From Agrilactobacillus composti DSM 18527 = JCM 14202 (lineage in GTDB: Bacteria > Bacillota > Bacilli > Lactobacillales > Lactobacillaceae), in contig NZ_AZGA01000002.1 in NCBI RefSeq assembly GCF_001436375.1, positions 1 through 64,000 on the forward strand: 64,000 bases of DNA. Direction: 5' to 3'. This document shows positions 17,926 through 26,869 of this stretch, piece after piece. The notes beneath the pieces are model-generated. The model was not told the DNA's origin, did not search any database, and saw nothing but the letters and a program-made list of their open reading frames with translations. How positions within the stretch are numbered: position 1 is the first letter of the stretch; each line of letters begins with the position of its first letter. The position numbers were made by a program, and so were the translations under genes.

Positions 17926-20244
17926 ATTCTGATTTTGATTTTGATTAGTATTGCCTTGATTACCACCGCCAGTGTTGGTTTGCCCACCATTATTATTGAT
18001 AGGCGGTGTCCCATTACCACCGGTGTTATCATTTGGCGTTGAGCTGGTATCTGTATCTGGTCGTTGCGTATTTTCGGAGACGCTGCTGCTAGTTGATGAT
18101 TCTGGTGTCGAGCGGCTGAAAGAAGACGACGCTTGACTAGATTCAGATTCACTAGGTTCCGTTGGTGTTTGGCTTTGGCTTTGACTGCGTCGAATCGTCG
18201 GTGTCCGTGAAGTGCTACTGTTACTGGACACACGCCCAGTCGGCTGATGACCCTTCACGAATAATTCTAGTGTGGCATTCACACTTGAGTTGGTGATCAC
18301 CGGCGGATTAGAACCAGCTAAAATACGCTCTGAAACCACACTGCTTGGTTGTGTCCAATCCGAATTATCACTTGACTGCGCTAACGTAGCCATTAAACTG
18401 CGATACAGGTAAACTGGGATTTGTTGCTCGCTCATTGATAACCCACTTTGCTCTGGTTGGTCATAACCCGTCCAAACAGCCATACTATAATTCTTCGTAT
18501 ACCCGGCAAACCACGCATCTTTAGCCGTACCAGAAAGCGCTGGATTTTTAGCGATTTCTGTATCCGCGTATTCCACCGTACCGGTTTTACCGGCTTGATA
18601 GACCCCGGAAATTTTCGCATTTGTACCGGTCCCACTGGTGATCACATCTTTAAGCATATCGGTGATCATGTAGGCTGTTGAAGCCTTCATGGCCTGTTTA
18701 GACTCACTTTGATAAGTGTGTTGCATGCCATCAGCAGTCTTGATCTGCGACACATAAATTGGCTTCTGATAGGTTCCACCATTCGCAAAGGCCCCGTAAG
18801 CACTGGCCACTTGCAAGGTAGAAACATCCGCACCGATCCCAGTACTTAAACCTGCATCTGCCGGAATACTGATACCTAAATTATTGGCAAAGCTTTTAGC
18901 CCGACTCAAGCCAACTGTTTCTAACGTTCTGACTGCTGGAATATTACGGGAATTGGCCAAGGCTTTACGCATGGTAATTGTGCCATCATAGGCGTGGTCC
19001 CAATCATAGAGACTGATATCAGTCCCGGCATAGGTATAAGGTGTATCTTCAAGTAGGTGATAAGTCGACCAATTTAGATACTCAATCGCTGGTCCATAAT
19101 CAAGGATTGGCTTAATGGTGGAACCATTGCTGCGTTGGGTGGAAGTGGCGCGGTTTAAACCAAGTAATATTTTACCTTGTTTGCGCCCCCCGATTTGGGC
19201 AATCACATTGCCGGTACTAGGTTCTACTATTGTCGCGGCAACTTGCATCTTATTATCTGGGAATAAACCAGTATTATTGTTGACCGCATTGTAAAGTTGT
19301 TTTTGAACGTCTAAGTGCAAATTAGTTTTGATCTTTAGATTATCCCGATAAGGATCATAACCTTTTGATTTAACCTCATCAATGACCTCTTTGATGTAAT
19401 TATCTGCAACATAGCGATTGTTATTTTCTTGATCCAAATCACGTTTGGCTAACAAACCATCTGTTAGTGGCGTTTGTTTAGCAGTAATCGCATCATTTTG
19501 CGAAATCTTATTATTAGCCAGCATCGCATCAATCACAGCATCACGACGCTTTTGCGCAGTTTCGGGATGTTGATAAGGATCATAGGTGTTAGGAGCCTGA
19601 GGCATGCCAGCAATCAACGCTGTTTGCGCCAAAGTAAGCTCTTTAGGGGACTTGCCGAAATAATATTCACTGGCTGTTCCCATCCCGTAGACCCCATTGG
19701 CTAAGTAAACCTTGTTCATATAAAACTCTAAAATCTGTTGCTTGGAGTAATTCCGTTCTACGTTTATCGTCAAATAAGCTTCTTGAATTTTTCGTTTAAA
19801 CGTCTGATCTGACTTTTTCGTAGAGAAAACGGATAACTTAACTAACTGCTGGGTGAGGGTACTGCCACCTTGTACAGAACCCGGATTGGTTAAGTTATGA
19901 AAACCGGCCTTGATAATTCGGACTGGGTTGATTCCTAGAGGTTCTTGATAAAAGTGCCGATCTTCAATGGATACGACGGCATCTTTCATTTGGGTCGAGA
20001 AATTATTACTGGTGGTATAGTCCCGATTTTCATTACCCAAAGTGGCGACTTCATTACCCTTATAATCTAAAATAGAAGAGGAGCCACCGCTTTGCAACTT
20101 AGTTTGAGTTAAGTTCGGGGCATTGCGGCCCACCAGCAAAAACAAAACTTCCGCAAGAATCACTAGGCCCAGGAAAATGATGACTAATTTCCGAAAAATA
20201 TGCCTAGGTTTACCCTTGGGTGTATCTGGACGTTTGGTACTCAC
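17920..20244 (-). CDS. ponA: Class A penicillin-binding protein (PBP1A)
   Basis: Bifunctional peptidoglycan synthase, 774 residues. A membrane anchor lies at about 17-38. The GT51 glycosyltransferase follows, with catalytic Glu in SIEDRHFY near 94, QGGSTLTQQLVK, and the NVERNYSKQQILEFYMN motif. The transpeptidase has STIK near 374, SRN near 432 and KTGT near 551. The last 90 residues are a low-complexity tail, first Ser/Thr-rich, then Asn/Gln/Gly-rich, ending in a run of NQ pairs. It lies 13 bases after recU, the usual recU-ponA operon. The tail is probably extracellular and may contact the wall. Confidence 0.95.
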   Translation of the reverse strand: MSTKRPDTPKGKPRHIFRKLVIIFLGLVILAEVLFLLVGRNAPNLTQTKLQSGGSSSILDYKGNEVATLGNENRDYTTSNNFSTQMKDAVVSIEDRHFYQEPLGINPVRIIKAGFHNLTNPGSVQGGSTLTQQLVKLSVFSTKKSDQTFKRKIQEAYLTINVERNYSKQQILEFYMNKVYLANGVYGMGTASEYYFGKSPKELTLAQTALIAGMPQAPNTYDPYQHPETAQKRRDAVIDAMLANNKISQNDAITAKQTPLTDGLLAKRDLDQENNNRYVADNYIKEVIDEVKSKGYDPYRDNLKIKTNLHLDVQKQLYNAVNNNTGLFPDNKMQVAATIVEPSTGNVIAQIGGRKQGKILLGLNRATSTQRSNGSTIKPILDYGPAIEYLNWSTYHLLEDTPYTYAGTDISLYDWDHAYDGTITMRKALANSRNIPAVRTLETVGLSRAKSFANNLGISIPADAGLSTGIGADVSTLQVASAYGAFANGGTYQKPIYVSQIKTADGMQHTYQSESKQAMKASTAYMITDMLKDVITSGTGTNAKISGVYQAGKTGTVEYADTEIAKNPALSGTAKDAWFAGYTKNYSMAVWTGYDQPEQSGLSMSEQQIPVYLYRSLMATLAQSSDNSDWTQPSSVVSERILAGSNPPVITNSSVNATLELFVKGHQPTGRVSSNSSTSRTPTIRRSQSQSQTPTEPSESESSQASSSFSRSTPESSTSSSVSENTQRPDTDTSSTPNDNTGGNGTPPINNNGGQTNTGGGNQGNTNQNQNQNP

Positions 20245-20257
20245 AATTTAATCTCCT

Positions 20258-20878
20258 TTAATGCATAATCAACTGATCAACAGCTTTTAAATATGGTATT
20301 GTGGGTTGAATGGCATAGTCGATCTCAAATCCGTGCTTTTCAAAATCTGCTAAAGCAATAGATTTATGGCCTGTACTTTCCTGTTCGTTCCAGTGTATGA
20401 TCAACTGTGTTGCAGGATATAAAAACAGCCGCTGCAAAGAAACAAATTTAACAATAACAAAACAAATGCCTTGTTGCAAAAGGCAACGGCTGAAATGATC
20501 GATTTGATGCTGATGAAAGTTCTTTAGTGGGAAGGATTTTTTGTTTTTAGTTTCCTTAGCTTCAAAATCTAAATAGCGCCCCTGGTACACACCATTGTAA
20601 TCAGTGGTGGAAGGCTGCCTAAAATAAGCTTCCTTAATAACGGCTTTGGCCCGTTTGGGGTAATCGACTTTCACAATTTGAACAGGGGTCGGCTTTTTAT
20701 AAACCACTGCCTGTTCAGTGGCTCGATAATACTCATTGCTAGCATTTAACTCGTCTTCAAGCGCCATCCCCCGATGGCCAAAGAGAACTTCATCATGTTT
20801 TTTCTTAACAGCAAGTTGACGGTTAACTGCTTGCTTGGGGATATAGCGATTACCATTTGGATATTTAATCAAAGTCAT
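20258..20878 (-). CDS. recU: Holliday junction resolvase RecU
   Basis: 206 residues from the ATG at 20878 (GGAG four bases before; a GTG directly upstream is an alternative). The catalytic acidic cluster is visible in GRYLDFEAKETK, followed by SFPLKNFHQHQIDHF and the IVKFVSLQRLFLYPA strand typical of RecU. The basic N-terminal segment fits DNA binding. RecU cuts four-way junctions during recombination and is cotranscribed with ponA across Firmicutes. Confidence 0.93.
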   Translation of the reverse strand: MTLIKYPNGNRYIPKQAVNRQLAVKKKHDEVLFGHRGMALEDELNASNEYYRATEQAVVYKKPTPVQIVKVDYPKRAKAVIKEAYFRQPSTTDYNGVYQGRYLDFEAKETKNKKSFPLKNFHQHQIDHFSRCLLQQGICFVIVKFVSLQRLFLYPATQLIIHWNEQESTGHKSIALADFEKHGFEIDYAIQPTIPYLKAVDQLIMH

Positions 20879-20894
20879 CACGCTCCGTTGCTAT

Positions 20895-20925
20895 ATTATA
20901 ACAAAAAACAAACCAAAACTTTCAA
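20895..20925 (-). promoter_or_regulatory. Probable recU-ponA promoter
   Basis: On the minus strand TTGAAA (20920-20925) and TATAAT (20895-20900) are separated by 19 bases. The -10 is perfect, but the spacing is long. It lies just ahead of the recU ribosome-binding site. Confidence 0.5.
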
Positions 20926-20978
20926 ATATTACAAAATCGACATTAAATCTTGATATTTTCGCAAAAAAGGGGATTGGT

Positions 20979-21527
20979 ATGCGTAATTTATGGGTAACAG
21001 GTTATCGTAGTTATGAGTTGAATGTTTTTAGCGAACAAGACAAGAAAGTACAGGTGATTCAATATGCTTTGAAAAATCAACTTAAAGCTTTTTTAGATGA
21101 GGGGCTAGCTTGGATCATTACTGGTGGCCAAATGGGCATCGAGCAGTGGGCTTTGGCTTTAGCTGATGATTTAAAACATGGTTATCCAGAGTTGCGCAGT
21201 GCGGCCATGTTGCCATTTTCGGATTTTGGCAGTAATTGGAATGAAAAAAATCAGCTGATGTTGCAAACAGCCATTGCCACTGCGGACTTCTCTGAACCCA
21301 TTAGCAATCAACCATACGAAAATCCGCAACAATTACGAACCTATCAAGCTTTTATGCTGGAACATACTGATGGGGCGCTTTTGGTCTACGACCCAGAATT
21401 CCCGGGTAAAACCAAGTATGACTATGCTGCCATTACCAAATATCAAGAACAGACCGATTATGGTCTAACCTTGATTGACATGTATGCGCTAGAAGAGGCC
21501 GCGCGCCAAATGAATGAAATTCAATAG
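20979..21527 (+). CDS. ypsA: YpsA, SLOG-superfamily protein (DUF1273)
   Basis: 182 residues. The family signatures are the N-terminal LWVTGYRSYEL and the nucleotide-loop-like IITGGQMGIEQWALALA near 47-63, both features of the SLOG Rossmann fold. A run of aromatic and acidic residues follows (PFSDFGSNWNEKNQ). The neighbours recU-ponA upstream and gpsB downstream are the same as in Bacillus, where YpsA influences cell division. Its ligand is unknown. AAAGGGG precedes the ATG. Confidence 0.88.
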   Translation: MRNLWVTGYRSYELNVFSEQDKKVQVIQYALKNQLKAFLDEGLAWIITGGQMGIEQWALALADDLKHGYPELRSAAMLPFSDFGSNWNEKNQLMLQTAIATADFSEPISNQPYENPQQLRTYQAFMLEHTDGALLVYDPEFPGKTKYDYAAITKYQEQTDYGLTLIDMYALEEAARQMNEIQ

Positions 21528-21531
21528 AAAT

Positions 21532-21560
21532 TTTATTTTAATACGGTATTTTGTTATACT
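21532..21560 (+). promoter_or_regulatory. Probable gpsB promoter with extended -10
   Basis: TGtTATACT at 21552-21560 is an extended -10 element, with a weak TTTATT at 21532-21537 (17-base spacing). It lies between ypsA and gpsB and implies that translation of gpsB cannot begin at the in-frame TTG at 21551. Confidence 0.5.
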
Positions 21561-21604
21561 TAATAAGTATGAAACGTTCAAGAAAACTGAGGTGTAGTGA
21601 AAGT

Positions 21605-22339
21605 ATGGATGATAGAAGAGATGGGCAACACAATCGTCCGCAAGCAAAGATTAATTTGCAACCAAAAGATATTTTGGAAAAGGACTTTAAACAAAAGATG
21701 CGGGGATATGACCCAGCCGAAGTTGATGAATTTTTAGATGACGTGATTAAAGACTATGAAACTTTTAACACGCAAATTCAACAATTATCTCAGGAAAATT
21801 CCCGCTTAATTTCCCGGATTGACGAATTAAGTAAACAAGCTGCCGCTGGTCAAAACATGGGTAGTACCCCTAATGCGACATCAGGTGGCAATCCAGCTTC
21901 TAATTATGACATTTTAAAACGGCTGTCAAATTTGGAACGCCGTGTATTTGGGCAACAAAGACCGGTTGATAATAATCAAGCAAATCCAAATACTTTTAAT
22001 CCGGCAGCTAACAGCAATGCCAGCAATCGGGCTAATCGCTACCAAGCAAATACGAGCACCACTCGGCCGGCTAATTATATGAATCCAACACCCGGTCACA
22101 ACCCAATTAATAATAACATGCCCCACAATCCAAATGTCACACCAAATACCACCAATCCCGCCATGTCGCCCAACAATAATGGCCAGGCTAACCCGAATAT
22201 GCCTAATCCCCGTTCCAATAATGATAGCCATGACTTCGGTAATTATAATAATAATTCTTTTAATCAAAACCCGGATCACAACCGCTATCCAGATAATAAT
22301 TCAAACCAATTTGATGATAATAGTTTGAATCGTTACTAG
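21605..22339 (+). CDS. gpsB: Cell-division regulator GpsB with a long Asn/Pro-rich tail
   Basis: GpsB links division and wall synthesis. From the ATG at 21605 (GAGGTG upstream) the protein is 244 residues. Residues about 15-80 are the DivIVA-like N-domain ([33 protein letters not shown] region) and coiled coil. The conserved [16 protein letters not shown] trimerisation helix lies near 101-116. The remaining ~120 residues are almost entirely N, P, S, T, Q and G and look disordered; Bacillus GpsB (98 residues) ends at the helix. The 735-nt gene is otherwise normal and is followed by rnpB. Confidence 0.9.
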   Translation: MDDRRDGQHNRPQAKINLQPKDILEKDFKQKMRGYDPAEVDEFLDDVIKDYETFNTQIQQLSQENSRLISRIDELSKQAAAGQNMGSTPNATSGGNPASNYDILKRLSNLERRVFGQQRPVDNNQANPNTFNPAANSNASNRANRYQANTSTTRPANYMNPTPGHNPINNNMPHNPNVTPNTTNPAMSPNNNGQANPNMPNPRSNNDSHDFGNYNNNSFNQNPDHNRYPDNNSNQFDDNSLNRY

Positions 22340-22353
22340 TTTTAGTGTATACT
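22325..22353 (+). promoter_or_regulatory. rnpB promoter
   Basis: TTGAAT (22325-22330), 17 bases, TATACT (22348-22353). The -35 lies inside the last codons of gpsB and the -10 just after its stop. The expected transcript start, about 22360, agrees with the beginning of the RNase P RNA. Confidence 0.75.
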
Positions 22354-22366
22354 AATTTTTATTGTA

Positions 22367-22735
22367 AATCTTGAGTGATTGCGGCCTATTGTAATAGGCT
22401 GAGGAAAGTCCATGCCCGCACAGGCTGCGATGCCTGTAGTGTTCGTGCTTGGCCCAATAAGCCAAGGCAGTTTATAACTGACGGCAGTAATTTTAGCTAA
22501 GGTTTCGGCTATGTTAAAATACTTGAAAGTGCCACAGTGACGGAGCCGCTATAGAAATATAGCGGGTGGAACGAGGTAAACCCCGCGAGCGAGTAACCCA
22601 AACTTTTGGTAGGGGCGTCTTACAAAAGGAAATGAACGACTTGTAGGAGCTATATTAGCAGATAGATGATCACTGAAGGAAAAGCTCCCAACTTTTCTGG
22701 AACAGAACATGGCTTATAGAGATTTACTTGGGTTA
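22367..22735 (+). ncRNA. rnpB: RNase P RNA
   Basis: The catalytic RNA that matures tRNA 5' ends. The conserved blocks are in order: GAGGAAAGTCCATGC near 22401, GACGGAGCC near 22540, GAACGAGGTAAACCCC near 22570, and the 3' ACAGAACATGGCTTATAG near 22702. The terminal P1 helix can be formed by CTTGAGT (about 22370) with ACTTGGG (22726-22732). Position after gpsB and before the ypsC methyltransferase is conserved in Firmicutes. Ends are estimated to within a few bases. Confidence 0.95.
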
Positions 22736-22775
22736 GAGGTCTTACAAAACTTTGGTTTTGCAAGACCTCTTTTTT
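22735..22775 (+). terminator. rnpB terminator
   Basis: AGAGGTCTT-a-CAAAAC pairs with GTTTTG-c-AAGACCTCT around a TTTG loop, followed by TTTTTT. A strong intrinsic terminator directly after the RNase P RNA. Confidence 0.92.
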
Positions 22776-22852
22776 AATGCCGCTAACTTAGAGGTACAAA
22801 CTATTGTATAATCAGACTGTAAATAATTGTGGCACGATTAAGGAGAAATTAA

Positions 22853-23974
22853 ATGAAATATCAATTAATGGCAACGATGTCTTCAGGATTTGAAGCTATC
22901 ACTGCTAAAGAATTACAAGAATTGGGCTATAAAACGACGACAGAAAATGGGCGGGTCTTATTTGAGGGCGATCAAACTGATATTGCGAAAACAAATTTAT
23001 GGCTTCGTTCAGCTGATCGCATTAAAATTATTTTAACCGAATTTAAAGCTTTAACTTTTGAAGACGTTTTTCAAGGTGTGAAGGCCGTTGCCTTTGAAGA
23101 TTATTTGCCCATGGATGCTAAATTTCCGGTAACTGGTCGCAGTGTGCGCTCCAAGTTACACTCAGAGCCAGATTTACAGGCTGTGACCAAAAAAGCCATT
23201 GTGGATCGTATGGCAGCTTATTATCACCGGCGGACCCGTTTTCCTGAAACTGGTAATTTATTTGCTTTTGATATTAATGTCACCAAAGACATCGCCCGAA
23301 TCACACTAGACACGACAGGCCCAAGTTTATTCAAGCGGGGTTACCGGGTAGAAGCCGGTGGGGCACCTTTAAAAGAAAATATGGCAGCTGCTATGATCAT
23401 GCTGACAAACTGGTATCCAGATAAGCCCTTCATCGATCCCATGACCGGTTCAGGAACTTTACCCATTGAAGCGGCATTGATTGGCCGTAACATCGCGCCA
23501 GGATTAAAGCGTCAATTTTCATTTGAAGGTTTTGACTGGTTTGATGCCAAAATTCTAGATGCACAAAAAGTGGCGGTCCAAGCTGAAATTAAAGATGATA
23601 TCTTGGATATCTCTGGGTTTGATATTGACCAAAATATGATTGAAATTGCCAAAGTTAATGCGAACAATGCCGGGGTCTTACACGATATTAATTTTAAACA
23701 ACTGGCTGTTAAAGATTTAAAAGTTGATCAAGAAAATGGCGTTATCATTGTCAATCCACCCTATGGGCAACGTTTAAGTAACGAAGAAGATGTTCATGTG
23801 TTATACAAACAAATGGGGGATGTCTTTAGACCATTAACCACTTGGAGTAAATATATTTTAACCTCAGATTTAAATTTCCAAAATTATTATGGTCAGCGGG
23901 CTACCAAGCGCCGCAAACTTTATAATGGGGCTTTGCGAGCAGATTATTTCCAATATTGGGCCAAGCGCCATTAA
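22853..23974 (+). CDS. RlmL/YpsC-type 23S rRNA (guanine-N2) methyltransferase
   Basis: 373 residues. The N-terminal THUMP RNA-binding domain runs to about 165 (KYQLMATMSSGFEAITAKELQ region), then a Rossmann SAM-dependent methyltransferase with DPMTGSGTLPIEAALIGRN and the catalytic IIVNPPYGQRL. NPPY marks amino-methyltransferases. By family it corresponds to Bacillus YpsC and the N-terminal half of E. coli RlmL (m2G2445), not to a DNA methylase. A TATAAT at 22806-22811 may be its own -10. AAGGAG precedes the ATG. Confidence 0.88.
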   Translation: MKYQLMATMSSGFEAITAKELQELGYKTTTENGRVLFEGDQTDIAKTNLWLRSADRIKIILTEFKALTFEDVFQGVKAVAFEDYLPMDAKFPVTGRSVRSKLHSEPDLQAVTKKAIVDRMAAYYHRRTRFPETGNLFAFDINVTKDIARITLDTTGPSLFKRGYRVEAGGAPLKENMAAAMIMLTNWYPDKPFIDPMTGSGTLPIEAALIGRNIAPGLKRQFSFEGFDWFDAKILDAQKVAVQAEIKDDILDISGFDIDQNMIEIAKVNANNAGVLHDINFKQLAVKDLKVDQENGVIIVNPPYGQRLSNEEDVHVLYKQMGDVFRPLTTWSKYILTSDLNFQNYYGQRATKRRKLYNGALRADYFQYWAKRH

Positions 23975-23997
23975 AATTAAGTCATGGAGGGATTCAT

Positions 23998-24969
23998 ATG
24001 ACAAAAACAATGTTAGCCATGCGTGATTTAAAACCAGCACAATTAACACAGTTGCAAACTTCTTTTCCTGAATTGACCGTCTTAACGATGGCCGATCTTT
24101 CTGAAACTAATTTAAACGATATCAATATTATTTATGGTTACTATCAAACCACTGCTGGTAAAACACTCTTGAGCCAATTACTAGCTAGCTCCCACAGCCA
24201 ATTACAATGGGTCCAAACAATTTCTGCAGGGGTCGACTATTTACCCTTTAAAGCACTCAACGACCGGCATGTCCTAGTGACCAATGCTAGTGGCATCCAT
24301 GCTCAATCCATCGCCCAAAACGTCTTTGGCTACTTACTATACTTTGAACGGGCCTTAGATCAAGCTGTTGTCGCTAAAAGCCAAAAACATTATGGTATTG
24401 ACACGGATAAAATCGTCAATTTAGACGACAAAAATCTATTGATTTTTGGACCAGGGCATGTCGGGCAACAAATTGCCAAAGTAGCTAAAGCCTTCAATAT
24501 GACCGTTTATGGTGTCAGTCACAGTGGACAAGCTAAAGCCGATTTTGATGAAATTGTCGATGATCGCCATTATGAGGCATTACTAGCTAAAGCCGACTAT
24601 ATTGTCAATATTATGCCACTCACAACTGAAACGAATAAATTCTTCAATCGGGCCTTTTTTGACAAACTTACAACACAACCAATTTTTATCAATGTGGGTC
24701 GGGGGCCTTCCGTGGATGAAGCTGCGTTACACGGGGCATTAACCACTGGCCAATTGAAAGCCGCTGCTTTGGATGTCTTTGATCCTGAACCACTAGCCGC
24801 AACTTCACCTTTATGGGACGATGCGAATTTAATGATCACACCCCATACATCAGGCTATGTTCAACATTTCAGCCATGCTTACTTTAATGTGTTCTTACCT
24901 AATCTGACCCAGTTTATGCAAGATGGCACGCTGGTGCAAAACTTAGTAGATATGCATAAACACTATTAA
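23998..24969 (+). CDS. D-isomer-specific 2-hydroxyacid dehydrogenase family protein
   Basis: 323 residues from the ATG at 23998 (GGAGGG six bases upstream). The NAD-binding motif LLIFGPGHVGQQIAKVA lies near 147-163. The catalytic elements are NVGRGPSVDEAAL (Arg), the PEP acidic region DVFDPEPLAATSPLW, and the histidine in ITPHTSGYV. The short N-terminal catalytic half and lack of a D-lactate dehydrogenase signature suggest a glyoxylate/hydroxypyruvate-reductase-like or unknown 2-ketoacid reductase. Substrate cannot be set from sequence. It starts 23 bases after the methyltransferase gene. Confidence 0.85.
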   Translation: MTKTMLAMRDLKPAQLTQLQTSFPELTVLTMADLSETNLNDINIIYGYYQTTAGKTLLSQLLASSHSQLQWVQTISAGVDYLPFKALNDRHVLVTNASGIHAQSIAQNVFGYLLYFERALDQAVVAKSQKHYGIDTDKIVNLDDKNLLIFGPGHVGQQIAKVAKAFNMTVYGVSHSGQAKADFDEIVDDRHYEALLAKADYIVNIMPLTTETNKFFNRAFFDKLTTQPIFINVGRGPSVDEAALHGALTTGQLKAAALDVFDPEPLAATSPLWDDANLMITPHTSGYVQHFSHAYFNVFLPNLTQFMQDGTLVQNLVDMHKHY

Positions 24970-24999
24970 TACGGCTTAACTTTTTTGGGGGGGAGCGAC

Positions 25000-25623
25000 T
25001 TGAAATTTAAAAGGTTCTGCTTGGTCATTTTGACGTTGGTTGGCTCATTGGGTTGTTTTGGCTCGGTACAAACCGTTTCGGCCGATGGCACGGGACGTAT
25101 CAATAGCTTTAAAGCCGTCGATACTTATAATGACTACCGCTCTGTGGCTACTGTTGATGGGACTTGGGGCGCAAATCTATTTGAAGGCAACGATGGGCAA
25201 AAGGTATTCATAAAAATTTTGCCCAAAGATTCCCAATGGCAAGTCTATGGTTATACCAAACGGGCTGATGGGTATTATTATAACGTTGGCGGCAATTTAT
25301 GGCTGCAAGGCAACCAAGTCAAAGTCCCAGTGGCAGATGATAATGATGCCAGTTTAAACGTCTTTGCCCATCATCCGGAAGATGATATCTATCCGTTTGA
25401 TCTCGGAAAAATTAGCGACATGGCGGACTATCCCGAGTACATGTGGTGGAGCAGGAAACTGGTCAATAGTCCAAAATGGGGCACCATTAATGTCCTTGTC
25501 TTAGCCAGGATGTCTGTGGGTAACGGTGTTGACTGGATTCCAATTAATTGGGGTTATTTAGTTTATCCCGATGGCACCGTGGTCTTTGAAAACAATCTGG
25601 ATCTAGATACAATCTGGATTTAA
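25000..25623 (+). CDS. Secreted protein of unknown function
   Basis: I do not recognise a family. The start is probably TTG at 25000, with GGGGGAG four bases before it; another TTG at 24985 lies within that run. The product is 207 residues: a clear signal peptide (basic KFKR, hydrophobic 7-22, cleavage after VSA at residue 28), then about 180 residues rich in W, Y, D and G with repeated short strands (GTWGANLFEGN, WQVYGYTKRADGYYYN, GGNLWLQGNQV), suggesting an all-beta extracellular domain. A lone Cys at 19 is not in a good lipobox. It ends next to a bidirectional terminator. Confidence 0.75.
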   Translation: MKFKRFCLVILTLVGSLGCFGSVQTVSADGTGRINSFKAVDTYNDYRSVATVDGTWGANLFEGNDGQKVFIKILPKDSQWQVYGYTKRADGYYYNVGGNLWLQGNQVKVPVADDNDASLNVFAHHPEDDIYPFDLGKISDMADYPEYMWWSRKLVNSPKWGTINVLVLARMSVGNGVDWIPINWGYLVYPDGTVVFENNLDLDTIWI

Positions 25624-25633
25624 ATTAACCCAA

Positions 25634-25685
25634 AAAAACGATCATCTCTTAAGTGGGGTTCAACCGCTACGAGATAATCGTTTTT
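25634..25685. terminator. Bidirectional terminator between the secreted protein gene and lplA
   Basis: AAAAACGAT (25634-25642) pairs with ATCGTTTTT (25677-25685), and ATCTC with GAGAT just inside. T runs follow on both strands. It separates convergent genes. Confidence 0.8.
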
Positions 25686-25701
25686 ATATGGATAGTTGTT
25701 T

Positions 25702-26715
25702 TTATTGGGCTAATAACTCAATGACGTCAGCTTTAGGAATACCATTAAAATACTGATTGGTATCCACGTCCGCTAAAGCCGCTGCTAAATGGGCCCGGTC
25801 ATAAATGGTGCCTTGTAACTTAGCCGCTAATTCACTGGCATCTGCCGGCCCGAAGAAATCTCCATAAAAGGTCACCTGGGTGATTTTACCACCTTCAACC
25901 AATAAGCGGGCATCGATGGTCCCAAAATCAAAATGCTGCCGTTTTTTTAGGGTAAATTCAGGTGATTTACCATAAACCCAATCCCAATTATTGTAGTAAC
26001 GGTCATATATTTTTTCGATTTCAAGCTCATCTTCAGGGGTAACGACATATTCTTGTGCTTTAATATCAGCAAGGCTATTGGCCCCGAATAACCGCAACAA
26101 CAAGATATCTCTAAATTCTGGTGTCGTTAAGTTTTGATATGCCGGTTTTAAATAAGGTAAAACATTGGTGACCCGGCTGCGGATAGACTTAATACCCTTA
26201 GATTTAATTTTATCTTCTGGGACATTTAACGCTTTGGTCAAGACATCTAAGTCCACATTGTAAGAAAGGGTGCCGTGGCTAAATGTTTTGCCGTTTCTAG
26301 TATACATGGCATTACCGGAAAACTTCTTGCCATCAACTAATAAGTCATTACGGCCGCTAACTTCCGCGCTGGTAGCCCCCATGTCGTGTAAGGCATCCAC
26401 AATTGGCTGAGTGAAGGATTTAAAATCACCGAACTCTTCACTATCAGCTCGCACCACAAAACTAAAGCATAGATTACCAAGGTCTTGATAAACTGCACCG
26501 CCACCGGATAGCCGACGGGTAACGGTAATATCATGATCTTCCACAAACTTTTGATTGATTTCTTCAAAGGTATTTTGGTTGCGGCCAACAATAATACAAG
26601 GCTTCTCTATATAAAAGAGCAATAAAGGCTCATTGAAATCTTTTTGATTCATTAAAAACTGTTCGGTTGCTAAATTCTCCCGAATATCATCTGATGTCAT
26701 AATCACATAACGCAT
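25702..26715 (-). CDS. lplA: Lipoate--protein ligase
   Basis: 337 residues, ATP-dependent attachment of scavenged lipoate to E2/GcvH domains. The N-terminal BPL/LplA catalytic domain shows NLATEQFLM, PCIIVGRNQNTFEEIN, the RRLSGGGAVYQDLGN lipoyl-AMP loop and GRNDLLVDGKKFSGNA with the catalytic lysine. A C-terminal accessory domain of about 90 residues completes the LplJ-like form. No lipoate synthase or E2 gene is in the window. AAAGGAG lies ten bases before the ATG. Confidence 0.93.
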   Translation of the reverse strand: MRYVIMTSDDIRENLATEQFLMNQKDFNEPLLLFYIEKPCIIVGRNQNTFEEINQKFVEDHDITVTRRLSGGGAVYQDLGNLCFSFVVRADSEEFGDFKSFTQPIVDALHDMGATSAEVSGRNDLLVDGKKFSGNAMYTRNGKTFSHGTLSYNVDLDVLTKALNVPEDKIKSKGIKSIRSRVTNVLPYLKPAYQNLTTPEFRDILLLRLFGANSLADIKAQEYVVTPEDELEIEKIYDRYYNNWDWVYGKSPEFTLKKRQHFDFGTIDARLLVEGGKITQVTFYGDFFGPADASELAAKLQGTIYDRAHLAAALADVDTNQYFNGIPKADVIELLAQ

Positions 26716-26747
26716 TGACTTAAAGCTCCTTTCATGTTTCTTTAAAC

Positions 26748-26777
26748 AGTATAGCTAAAAAACCCATCAATTAACAA
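26748..26777 (-). promoter_or_regulatory. Probable lplA promoter
   Basis: Minus strand TTGTTA (26772-26777), 18 bases, TATACT (26748-26753), about 32 bases before the lplA ATG. Confidence 0.55.
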
Positions 26778-26806
26778 TAATCTGAATTTTCAATCCCGTT
26801 AAATGA

Positions 26807-26835
26807 TTGAAAAATAGTGGTCTAGAAACTATGAT
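26807..26835 (+). promoter_or_regulatory. Promoter of the 26870 gene, with an inverted repeat over the -35
   Basis: TTGAAA (26807-26812), 17 bases, TATGAT (26830-26835). ATTTTCAAT at 26786-26794 and ATTGAAAAAT at 26806-26815 form an inverted repeat whose right arm covers the -35, so it could be an operator. Confidence 0.6.
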
Positions 26836-26869
26836 GGAGATGAGTTAAAAAAATGATGAGGTGTTCAAG

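Noticed and set aside
21926-22328. Isoleucine-rich open frames on both strands across the gpsB tail
   Set aside because: They are shadows of the AAT-rich repeat coding of the GpsB Asn-rich tail, which is in frame with the conserved GpsB core.
22853-23974. N6-adenine DNA methylase as the function of this gene
   Set aside because: The NPPY motif alone misleads; the N-terminal THUMP domain and the gene neighbourhood indicate an rRNA methyltransferase.
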